The position numbers and the translations under genes are program-made. A stretch of 64,000 nucleotides of DNA from JBBRHQ01 sp963738305 (GTDB lineage Bacteria; Actinomycetota; Thermoleophilia; Solirubrobacterales; 70-9): NCBI GenBank assembly GCA_963738305.1, contig CAVTVU010000003.1, positions 124,001-188,000 of the forward strand, read 5' to 3'. A model generated the notes under the pieces. The model had not been told where the DNA came from and did not search any database. It saw nothing but the letters and a program-made list of their open reading frames with translations. Positions 20,155-28,097 of the stretch are shown piece by piece. Positions within the stretch are counted from its first letter, which is position 1; each line of letters begins with the position of its first letter.

Positions 20155-21481
20155 GCCGGCAGAGGGGTCGCGACGCAAGGTCGTGATCGTCGGTGGCGGG
20201 TTCGGCGGCATCGCCGCAGCCCGCGAGCTGGGGAGCGCCGAGCTCGATCTGACCCTGGTGGACCGCACCAACCACCAGCTGTTCCAGCCGCTGCTCTATC
20301 AGGTCGCCGCCGGAGCGCTGTCGGAGGGGGAATGCGCGACGCCGATCCGCACGATGCTGAGGCGCCAGGCGAACACCACCGTGCTGATGGCCGAGGTCAC
20401 CGGGATCCACCCCGGCAGCCGCCAGGTCTCACTCGACACTGGCGAGCAGCTCGATTACGACAGCCTGATCCTCGCCGGCGGCGCCCAGACCTCCTACTTC
20501 GGGCACGACGACTGGGCGGACGTCAGCTTCGGGCTGAAGTCGCTCTCTGATGCGGTCACCCTGCGGGGGCGGATCTTCGGCGCTTTCGAGCATGCCGAGC
20601 GGGCAACCAGCCAGGCCGAGCGCGACGAATGGCTGACCTTCGTCATCGTCGGCGGCGGGGCCACGGGAGTAGAGGTCAGCGGCGCGCTGGCGATCCTCGC
20701 CCATGACGTGCTGGAGCGCGACTTCAGGCGGATCGACTCCGGCGGGGCGAGGATCGTCCTGATCGACGCCGGGGACCGCCTCGTCCCGGCATTCAGCGAG
20801 TCGCTCTCGGCGAAGGCGGCCGAAGGTCTCACCGCGCTCGGGGTGACCGTGCGTGAGGGGGCGAAGGCGACCTCGATCGACCGCCACGGCATCGAGATCG
20901 AGTTGGACTCCTCGACCGAGAGGATCGCCGCCCGAACCGTGATCTGGGCGGCCGGGGTCCGCGCCGCCGGCTTGGCGGGGATCGCCGCTGAGGCCACCGG
21001 GGCCAAGGCCGACCGAGCCGGGCGGCTGGAGGTGGGGGAGGACTGCGCCCTGCCCGGACATCCGGAGATCTCGGTGATCGGCGACATGGCGAGCCATCCC
21101 GGCCCCGGCGGCAAGCCGTTGCCCGGGCTGGCCACGGTCGCGATCCAGCAGGCCCGCCACGTAGCCAAGGCGATCAGGTCTGGGCAGGTGGGGGCCTCCA
21201 CCCCGTTCCGCTACCTCGACAAGGGAGCCCTGGCGGTGATCGGGCGCGGCAAGGCCGTCTGCGAGGTCCGGGGCCGCCAGGTTTCGGGGCGCCTCGCCTT
21301 CTACATGTACCTCAGCATCCACCTCTACTACCTCGGCGGCGCGCCCGGTCACCGCCTCGGCGTGCTCGGGAGATGGATCAGCGCCCGCTCCGGCAATCCC
21401 GGGGAGCGCATCATCGAGGCCGAGCTCGCGCCCCGCGAGCCGCCCGATACCGACCCCGGCGGGGACCGATCGCCGCGGTGA
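20144..21481 (+). CDS. ndh: Type II NADH:quinone oxidoreductase-like flavoprotein
   Basis: 445 residues from GTG 20144. First dinucleotide fold VVIVGGGFGGIAAAREL, then FQPLLYQVAAGALS, typical of NDH-2; second NAD(P)H fold FVIVGGGATGVEVSGAL. The C-terminal GDMASHPGPGGKPLPGLATVAIQQARHVAKAI block holds the FAD-quinone region. A final amphipathic segment reads FYMYLSIHLYYLGG. Non-proton-pumping entry of NADH electrons to quinone at the inner membrane face. It overlaps the GMC gene by 11 bp, and cytochrome bd is encoded nearby. Confidence 0.87.
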   Translation: MAAEPAEGSRRKVVIVGGGFGGIAAARELGSAELDLTLVDRTNHQLFQPLLYQVAAGALSEGECATPIRTMLRRQANTTVLMAEVTGIHPGSRQVSLDTGEQLDYDSLILAGGAQTSYFGHDDWADVSFGLKSLSDAVTLRGRIFGAFEHAERATSQAERDEWLTFVIVGGGATGVEVSGALAILAHDVLERDFRRIDSGGARIVLIDAGDRLVPAFSESLSAKAAEGLTALGVTVREGAKATSIDRHGIEIELDSSTERIAARTVIWAAGVRAAGLAGIAAEATGAKADRAGRLEVGEDCALPGHPEISVIGDMASHPGPGGKPLPGLATVAIQQARHVAKAIRSGQVGASTPFRYLDKGALAVIGRGKAVCEVRGRQVSGRLAFYMYLSIHLYYLGGAPGHRLGVLGRWISARSGNPGERIIEAELAPREPPDTDPGGDRSPR

Positions 21482-21531
21482 TGCGCCCCCCCTTCTGTTC
21501 CTGCCGTCGTCCCCGGGTGAAGTGGATGGCT

Positions 21532-22425
21532 CTATCCCCCCGTCCGTCCGGCACGCCGGCCGAGCGCGCGCTGACCGACCAGCGCCGCCGAAGCTCCCAG
21601 GACCATCATCGCCACGTTGGTCCCGAGTACGGCCAGCGCCCCGCCCGCCTTGCCCGTGTCCCCCAGCCCGATGACGACGCCCAGATAGGCGGCGGCGGGG
21701 ATCGTCGTCACCGAGATCGCGACGCCGACAGCCGAGCTGGCGCGTGTCTCCAGGGCCAGCATGCCCGCGATTCCAGCGGCGAAGGCGACGACGATCGTCT
21801 CATCGTTGACGCTGGTCAGGCTGCGGAGCACGGTCGCGTCGATGTCGAAACCGCCCGGAATCAGGTTGAACGCGTCCTGGGCCAGGGCGGAGACCGCCGC
21901 CGCGCCGGTCGCGGCGGCCATGCCCAGGGCGAGGGTCAGCAGCGCTCGGGCGGCGAGCTTAGTGTTGCGGCTCGAGACTCCGACGGCGATCGCCGTGATC
22001 GGCAGCAGGTCGGGGCTGACCGCCATCGCGCCGACGATCAGGATCCCGTTGCGATCGATGACGCCGTAACCGGCGATTACGCCGGCCACCAGCATGAAGG
22101 CCAGGTAGTGGTAGACGGGGCGGGCATTCAGCCGGGCGCTGCCCAGGACGTCCTCCCAGATCAAGGTGTCGTCGGCCCGGGCGCCCATGAACCTGCCCAG
22201 CTCCTCGGCGCGGGTCAGGGTGATCTCATCATCGGGCACTCCCAGCCGCCGCAGCTCGGCCACCACCCGGTCGACCGAGTGGCGTCCGACGCTCGCCGAG
22301 ACCACGTAGTGCCCGCCGCGGGTGGCGGCGAGGGCGCGGACCCGGCTGACGCCCTCGGACCGATCGAGCAGCCGCTCCACGCGATCCATTTCCTCCGCCG
22401 GCCCGAAGACCTCGAGCCGGATCAT
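21532..22425 (-). CDS. DUF389 (TIGR00341-like) membrane protein
   Basis: About 297 residues from ATG 22425; an earlier in-frame ATG at 22566 would overlap cydA. A cytoplasmic ~90-residue domain (MIRLEVFGPAEEMDRVERLL) precedes a DUF389 core of about six membrane segments with LIVGAMAVSPDLLPITAIAVG, the diagnostic GAMxxSP block. Function of the family is unknown; transport or sensing is suspected. It lies convergent to ndh and divergent from cydA. Confidence 0.8.
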   Translation of the reverse strand: MIRLEVFGPAEEMDRVERLLDRSEGVSRVRALAATRGGHYVVSASVGRHSVDRVVAELRRLGVPDDEITLTRAEELGRFMGARADDTLIWEDVLGSARLNARPVYHYLAFMLVAGVIAGYGVIDRNGILIVGAMAVSPDLLPITAIAVGVSSRNTKLAARALLTLALGMAAATGAAAVSALAQDAFNLIPGGFDIDATVLRSLTSVNDETIVVAFAAGIAGMLALETRASSAVGVAISVTTIPAAAYLGVVIGLGDTGKAGGALAVLGTNVAMMVLGASAALVGQRALGRRAGRTGG

Positions 22426-22530
22426 GAAGCGAACCCGAAGCTCCGCGGCGACATCGTCCGGGATTATCTCGCTCCCGCCATGGGCAGCGGATCTGCCGGC
22501 CTGTCTTTGCCGGGTGAGAGGATCTGAGCG

Positions 22531-23928
22531 GTGAACACTCTGATCGACGCGATCCCGATTGCCCACGCGTCAAACCTGCTCGCCGCCCGCGAGCAGATGG
22601 CCTTCACCCTCGCCTTCCACATCGTCCTCTCCTGCCTCGGAGTCGCCTTCCCGGCGATCATCCTGATCGCCAACTACAAGGGGTGGCGTAAGGACGACCC
22701 CGATGCGATGGAGCTGGCGCGGCGCTGGTCGAAGGTGATGGCGGTGACCTTCGCCGTCGGGGCGGTGACCGGAACCGTCCTCTCTTTTGAGTTCGGCCTG
22801 CTCTGGCCGGAGTTCATGAAGCGCTTCGGGAGCGTGATCGGGGTCGGCTTCGCGATCGAGGGGATCTTCTTCTTCACCGAGGCGATCTTCCTCGCGATCT
22901 ACATCTACGGCTGGAAGCGGCTGAGCCCGAAGGCGCACTTCTGGACCGGGGTGCCGCTGTTCATAACCGGGATCGGGGGGGCCTTCTCTATCGTCGCCGT
23001 CAACTCCTGGATGAACCAGCCGCAGGGCTTCACCCTGGACGCCGCCGGCAAGGTGACCGACACCGATCCGGTCAAGATCCTCCTCAACCCGGCGACCGGA
23101 TACGAGGTCCCGCACATGATCCTCGCCGCCTACATCGTCACCGGGATGCTGGTCGCCTCGGTCTACGCGGTCGGGATGCTGAAGGGCCGCCGCGACCGCC
23201 ACCACCGGCTCGGGCTGCTGATCCCGCTGACCGTCGCCCTCGCCCTCTCACCGGTCCAGTTCATGGTCGGTGACACCGCGGCGAGGGAGGTGGCCGACAA
23301 GCAGCCTGCCAAGTTCGCCGGGATGGAGTGCATCCACAAGACCGGCCGCGACCAGACCGAGTACATCGGCGGGCGCTGCACCTCGACCGGGATCAAGGGC
23401 GGCATCGGCATTCCCGGCCTCGACTCTTTCCTGGTCGGCTTCAGCACCAACACCAAGGTCACGGGGCTCGACGCCTTCCCGCCGAAGAACCGCCCGCCCG
23501 CCAACACCCTGCTCCATCTCGCTTTCGACTTCATGGTCGGGATCGGCTCGGCCTTCATCGCGCTGGGGGCGTGGGTGGCCTTCGTCTGGTGGCGAAAGCG
23601 CGATATCCCGCGGACGGTCTGGTTCCTGCGGATCATCTCGGTTTGCGGTGTGGCCGCGGTGATGACCCTCTGGGCGGGCTGGATCGTCACCGAGGTCGGA
23701 CGCCAGCCGTGGATCGTCCAGGGATATATGCGCACGGCCGAGGCAGTCACCCCGGCGAACGGAGTCTGGTACAGCCTGGCCACCGTGCTGGTGCTCTACG
23801 GGGCGCTCGGCACCACGGCGATCCTGGTCCTGCGGCGGATGGCGAGGCGCTGGCGCGAGGGCGCCCCCGAGGACGAGCAGGGCACTCCCTATGCGCCGCC
23901 GGTCGAAACGGCGGGCGAGGCCCGATGA
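22531..23928 (+). CDS. cydA: Cytochrome bd quinol oxidase subunit I
   Basis: 465 residues from GTG 22531. It contains the haem-b595 ligand His30 in MAFTLAFH, the ANSWMNQP-type block (VNSWMNQPQG), and GRQPW in TEVGRQPWIVQG. Nine or so hydrophobic segments are visible. The periplasmic Q-loop is short, as in most actinobacterial and other short-Q-loop oxidases. Transfers quinol electrons to O2 without proton pumping and with high oxygen affinity. The stop overlaps cydB by 4 bp. Confidence 0.94.
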   Translation: MNTLIDAIPIAHASNLLAAREQMAFTLAFHIVLSCLGVAFPAIILIANYKGWRKDDPDAMELARRWSKVMAVTFAVGAVTGTVLSFEFGLLWPEFMKRFGSVIGVGFAIEGIFFFTEAIFLAIYIYGWKRLSPKAHFWTGVPLFITGIGGAFSIVAVNSWMNQPQGFTLDAAGKVTDTDPVKILLNPATGYEVPHMILAAYIVTGMLVASVYAVGMLKGRRDRHHRLGLLIPLTVALALSPVQFMVGDTAAREVADKQPAKFAGMECIHKTGRDQTEYIGGRCTSTGIKGGIGIPGLDSFLVGFSTNTKVTGLDAFPPKNRPPANTLLHLAFDFMVGIGSAFIALGAWVAFVWWRKRDIPRTVWFLRIISVCGVAAVMTLWAGWIVTEVGRQPWIVQGYMRTAEAVTPANGVWYSLATVLVLYGALGTTAILVLRRMARRWREGAPEDEQGTPYAPPVETAGEAR

Positions 23929-24932
23929 GTAAGGCCGACATCGCCGCCGGGGTCCTCTGGTTCGGCGCCACCGCCTACGCGCTGTTCGGCGGGGCCGACT
24001 TTGGCGGCGGCTTCTGGGACCTCCTCGCCGGCGACGCCGAGACCGGCGCGCGCCCGCGGGCGCTGATCCAGCGCTCGCTGACTCCCGTCTGGGAGGCCAA
24101 TCACGTCTGGCTGATCTTCATCCTCGTCGTCCTCTGGACCTCCTTTCCCAAGGCATTCGCGGCGATCATGACGACGCTCTATATCCCCCTGGCGTTGGCC
24201 GCCGTAGGGGTCGTCCTGCGCGGCGCGGGATTCGCATTCCGCAAGGAGATCGAGGGCCTGGCCGGGCGGCGGGCGGCTGGGGCGACCTTTGCCCTCTCAT
24301 CGGTTCTGACGCCTTTCTTCATGGGGGCGGTGGTCGGTGCGATCGCGACCGGGAGGGTGCCGGCGTCAGGAGACGGCGATCCGATCTCGAGCTGGCTGGA
24401 GCCCGCGCCGCTCTTCTTCGGAGTCGTCTTCGTCGCCACCGGCGCCTATCTGGCCGCGGTGCTGCTGATCGGCGATGCGGCCAGGTCCGGCGATCAGGGC
24501 ATGGAGCGCTACTTCGCCCGTCGCGCTCTGGGGGCGTCGGTGGTAGCGGGTGCCGCGGCGGCGGCGGGGCTCATCGACCTCCACGCCAACGGCCGCTATG
24601 TCTACGACAGGCTGACCAGCGAGGCGCTGCCGCTGGTCATCCTCTCGTTGCTCTGCGGCCTTGCCGTGCTCGTCCTGCTGGTCCGGGTCGATCACCGCTG
24701 GGTCCGGCCACTCGCCGGGGGCGCCGTGGTCGGGGTGATCTGGGGCTGGGGGGTGGCGCAGTTCCCCTACCTGCTGCCGACCAGCCTGAAGATCAACGAG
24801 GCCGCCGCTCCCAATCCGACCCTGACAACGGTGCTGGTGGTCTTCCTCGCCGCCGCCGTCTTGGTGCTTCCGTCGCTGGGCCTCCTTTACACCCTCAGCC
24901 AGCGCCACGTCGTCGGCGAGGTGGACCGCTGA
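23925..24932 (+). CDS. cydB: Cytochrome bd quinol oxidase subunit II
   Basis: 335 residues from ATG 23925 (ATGA overlap with cydA). Visible: ALFGGADFGGGFWDLLAG and PVWEANHVWLIF, which are hallmark N-terminal CydB motifs, followed by about eight hydrophobic segments. Structural partner of CydA. No cydCD exporter genes follow; the next gene is a phosphatase. Confidence 0.94.
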   Translation: MSKADIAAGVLWFGATAYALFGGADFGGGFWDLLAGDAETGARPRALIQRSLTPVWEANHVWLIFILVVLWTSFPKAFAAIMTTLYIPLALAAVGVVLRGAGFAFRKEIEGLAGRRAAGATFALSSVLTPFFMGAVVGAIATGRVPASGDGDPISSWLEPAPLFFGVVFVATGAYLAAVLLIGDAARSGDQGMERYFARRALGASVVAGAAAAAGLIDLHANGRYVYDRLTSEALPLVILSLLCGLAVLVLLVRVDHRWVRPLAGGAVVGVIWGWGVAQFPYLLPTSLKINEAAAPNPTLTTVLVVFLAAAVLVLPSLGLLYTLSQRHVVGEVDR

Positions 24933-25595
24933 GCCGAGCCGTCCTCTTCGACATCGACGGCACAATTCTCCAGACCGGGGGCGCCGGGGCCGTTGCCTGG
25001 CAGCGGGCATTCCGCGAGCAGCACGGGATCGACGCCGACGTCGCCGAGCACACCGACGCCGGCATGACCGACCCGGAGATCACCGAGATCATCTTCAAGG
25101 AGGTGATCGGCCGCGAGGGCACCGGGGCGGAGCGCGCCCGGGCGATCGCCGGCTACCTCTTCCACCTCCACGACACGGTGCGCGAGTCCGAGGGCTACCG
25201 GGTGATGCCGGGGATCGAGACGACCCTGACGGAGCTGATCGAGGCCGGCACCCTGCTGCGGGCTGGTCACCGGCAACGTCGAGGCCGCCGCGCACATAAA
25301 GCTCTCCCGGGCCGGGCTCAACCACTTCTTCAGCTTCGGCGGCTACGGCTCGGACTCGCGCTCCCGCACCGAGCTGACCAGGCGGGCGCTGGAGCGCGCC
25401 GAGACGGTCTCCGGCGACACCCTCGAAGAGGGCACGGCGATCGCGATCGGCGACACCCCCCGCGACGTGAAGGCCGGCCACGGGGCGGGAATCAAGGTGG
25501 TCGGCGTCGCGACCGGCAGCTACACGGTCGACCAGCTCTCCGAGGCCGGCGCCGACTGGGCCGTGGAGGACCTGCAGAACGGCGTCCCGAGCTGA
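24929..25595 (+). CDS. HAD-superfamily phosphatase (frameshifted)
   Basis: Reads SRAVLFDIDGTILQTGGAG, the HAD motif I with nucleophile Asp in DIDGT. It continues to a break at ~25258-25264, then resumes in another frame as LVTGNVEAAAHIKL (motif II region) and IAIGDTPRDVKAGHGAGIKVVGVATG (motif IV and end). One extra C at ~25261 explains it; corrected length ~221 residues, typical of PGP/Gph-like enzymes. No ATG or GTG is available after the cydB stop; CTG 24929, overlapping it, is the only in-frame start-like codon I see. Substrate unknown. Confidence 0.75.
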
Positions 25596-25616
25596 GCGCC
25601 GTTGCCGAGACTGACG

Positions 25617-25639
25617 TTTCCTCTCACTATGAGAGGAAA
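25617..25639. terminator. Perfect 10-bp hairpin between convergent genes
   Basis: TTTCCTCTCA (25617-25626), loop CTA, TGAGAGGAAA (25630-25639). It lies between the HAD gene stop and the convergent membrane protein stop, so it is well placed as a bidirectional terminator. It is A/T-ended on both strands, which suits either direction. Confidence 0.65.
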
Positions 25640-25677
25640 TTGCAGACTCGCGACAGCGGCCCGGGCGTCGCCACGGC

Positions 25678-28020
25678 CTACGGCGCCTCGCCGCCTTCGT
25701 AGAAGTCGAGCCAGCGCCCGCACGTGCTGGCCAGGGGCATGACGCGGTGCGGCCGCGCCGCAACCGCGACCAGGCGCCCGACCTGGGCCTCGCCGTCGTA
25801 GCCGCTCAACCGCTGCAGGGTGGTCGCGTCGGCGGCCCGCAGCGTGAAGCGGACCGGCCCGGTCCTCCGGGTCGTGATCTCCCCCGCGGGCCAGTACTGG
25901 CCGTCGTTGGAGAGGCTGATCGTGTTCGGCCGCTGGCCGTCCAGGGCGGGCACCAGCTCCCGGCTGAACCCGGGCGCGCTCAGGGTCAGCCCGAACGGCG
26001 AGAAGTACTGAAGGGAGAGCCGCCAGCGACCGGCCGGAAGCTCCAGCGTCTGCGTCGTGCTCTGCCCCGTCTTCAGGGCCGTGCCGCGATTCCAGCCTTC
26101 CTCCGGGCCGATCACCGGAGTTGGGAAGACCGACGCCCGCCCACCCTGCGCGACGAAGATCCGCGTCTCTGGCGCGGCGCAGTCGACCGGCGCCGCCGGC
26201 TCGGTCCCCTCGAGCAGGGTCTGACGGTCCTTCGGAGTGTTCCCCTCCCGGCGCCAGAGGACGAACGAGGGCGTCCGACCGATCTCCTTGAAGTTGGGGG
26301 GCGCCTGGCTGTTCCAGGCCGCCGAGCCGGTCACCACGTAGGTGTGGCGGTCGAGCGTCCCGCTGGTGAACGAGTCGAAGTCGATCGGGCTGTAGGCGTC
26401 ACCGGTGTCGAACGGCTTGGTCGGGCTCTGGACCACATCGGGGTCGGGAAACTCGACCAGGGGGACGTCTGTGTTGGACCCGAGCAGCTCGTAGGCGGCG
26501 AAGCGGTCCTGCCCGGCGAACAGCACCTTCTGGCCACGCAGCTCCGGAACGAACGCTTGCAGCTCGCCCCCATGCCCGGCTGGGCTGACGGGCGCGTCGC
26601 GCAGCACCAGGAAGCTGGAGTAGGCCGCACCCGCGAGGAAGACAGCGGCGAGCGCGACCCACCCCAGCCTGCCCGCCCGCTGCCACCCGTGCGAGCCGCG
26701 CCAGCCGCCTTCGGGGCCGGAGAGCAGCGCCCGGGAGGGGATCAGCATCGCCAGCGGCGACCCGATCATCAGCGCCTTCGCCCGCGAGTAGTCACCGCTG
26801 AAGGGGAGCGAGACGAGGTAGACCAGGACGCAGCCGGCCAGGGCGACCGGCACCGCCAGCTCGCGCCTGCGCACCCACCAGACGATCCCGACGGCGAGAG
26901 CCGCCAGCCCGACGGCGACCGCGATCCCGGCGAGTGGAGCCCCGCCTGCCGCGTCGAGACGGTAGTTGGCGGCCGGCCAGAGACCCAGCGCCTCCCCCGG
27001 GGAGACCGGCCCGTAGGTCTGGCTGCCGGCGACGTCGCTGAACCCGCCGGCGAAGCCGAAGGGCCCAACGAAGGCGAGCACCGCGACGGCCGCGGCCAAC
27101 CCCGCGACCCAGGCGAGGGTCGCCGGCCGGCCGAGGAGGCGGAGCAGCGAGCGCGGTGCCAGCGCCCGGCGTACCGGCGCCAAGGTGAGGCCCCACAGCA
27201 CCGCGATCGCCAACGGCCAGGCGAGCCCGGCGAAGCTGTAGGAGAAGAAGATCCCGGCCAGGAGGACGCCGAGGGGGGCGATGGTGAGCCATCGTTGCCG
27301 CCGTCCGGCGGGCGGGGGCCAGGCGGTAGGCAGGGCGATCGCGAAGGCGAGCACGAAGAGGGCCTCGATCGTCTCCTTGAACGCCGCTTGGGCGAAGTAC
27401 GACGCCGCCAGGTAGGGGACGGCGACGAGCGACGCTGCCAGCACCCGGCGGACGCCCCCCAGCCCGCGGAGCGCCCCGAGCGCCGTCAGCCCAGTGAGAA
27501 CGGTGACCGCAAACAGCTCCCCGATGAAGGCCTGGCCGAGACCGATGCCGGGGACCGCGGCGACGGCGATCGCGATGCCGTGCGGGCCGAGCGGGTACCC
27601 CGAGTCCGGCTCCGGTCCGATGCCGCTGCGGAGCCACTCGCTCCAGGCGAGGTGGAGGCCGAGGTCATTGTTGAAGCCGACCCCGAGCAGGCCCCAGCGC
27701 CCGCTGACCGCGAAGGGGATCGAGAGCGCCAGGACCAGCACCAAGGCGATCGCCGCGCCGGGGGCGGCAACGTCCTCGAGCCGGCACGGCCTGCGCAGCC
27801 CGGCTACCCCCAGGGTAACCAGGACGAGCAGCCCGATCGTCGCCGTCGTCCCGCCTCCGGGCAGCCGGACCAGGAGCCCGGCCACGGCGACCAGGGCGCC
27901 GAAGCCGACCGCCGGCTCGAGCCAGGACCAGCTCTCTCGGCCGCTGACCGCCAGGATCGCGCGGCCAACCAGCAGCGAAGCGGCGCCGATCAGCGCCGCC
28001 GAGGCGTAGGTCCCGATCAT
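25678..28020 (-). CDS. Large polytopic membrane protein with C-terminal extracytoplasmic domain
   Basis: 780 residues. Roughly the first 470 are alternating hydrophobic segments (about 12), resembling GT-C type or other lipid-linked-sugar membrane enzymes. One loop reads FNNDLGLHLAWSEWL, with acidic residues placed as in GT-C catalytic loops. The last ~300 residues are soluble, with an alternating beta-strand pattern (LELPAGRWRLSLQYFSPFG). I do not recognise a named family with certainty. Possibly an envelope-polysaccharide glycosyltransferase. It is divergent from the kinase-cyclase gene, 77 bp apart. Confidence 0.7.
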   Translation of the reverse strand: MIGTYASAALIGAASLLVGRAILAVSGRESWSWLEPAVGFGALVAVAGLLVRLPGGGTTATIGLLVLVTLGVAGLRRPCRLEDVAAPGAAIALVLVLALSIPFAVSGRWGLLGVGFNNDLGLHLAWSEWLRSGIGPEPDSGYPLGPHGIAIAVAAVPGIGLGQAFIGELFAVTVLTGLTALGALRGLGGVRRVLAASLVAVPYLAASYFAQAAFKETIEALFVLAFAIALPTAWPPPAGRRQRWLTIAPLGVLLAGIFFSYSFAGLAWPLAIAVLWGLTLAPVRRALAPRSLLRLLGRPATLAWVAGLAAAVAVLAFVGPFGFAGGFSDVAGSQTYGPVSPGEALGLWPAANYRLDAAGGAPLAGIAVAVGLAALAVGIVWWVRRRELAVPVALAGCVLVYLVSLPFSGDYSRAKALMIGSPLAMLIPSRALLSGPEGGWRGSHGWQRAGRLGWVALAAVFLAGAAYSSFLVLRDAPVSPAGHGGELQAFVPELRGQKVLFAGQDRFAAYELLGSNTDVPLVEFPDPDVVQSPTKPFDTGDAYSPIDFDSFTSGTLDRHTYVVTGSAAWNSQAPPNFKEIGRTPSFVLWRREGNTPKDRQTLLEGTEPAAPVDCAAPETRIFVAQGGRASVFPTPVIGPEEGWNRGTALKTGQSTTQTLELPAGRWRLSLQYFSPFGLTLSAPGFSRELVPALDGQRPNTISLSNDGQYWPAGEITTRRTGPVRFTLRAADATTLQRLSGYDGEAQVGRLVAVAARPHRVMPLASTCGRWLDFYEGGEAP

Positions 28021-28097
28021 GAGCGCGCAACTATGGCAGCGGCCCTGCCGCTACGGAGGGCCCACTCGCGCGGTCGGCCCGCCAGAATGGAGGGGCG

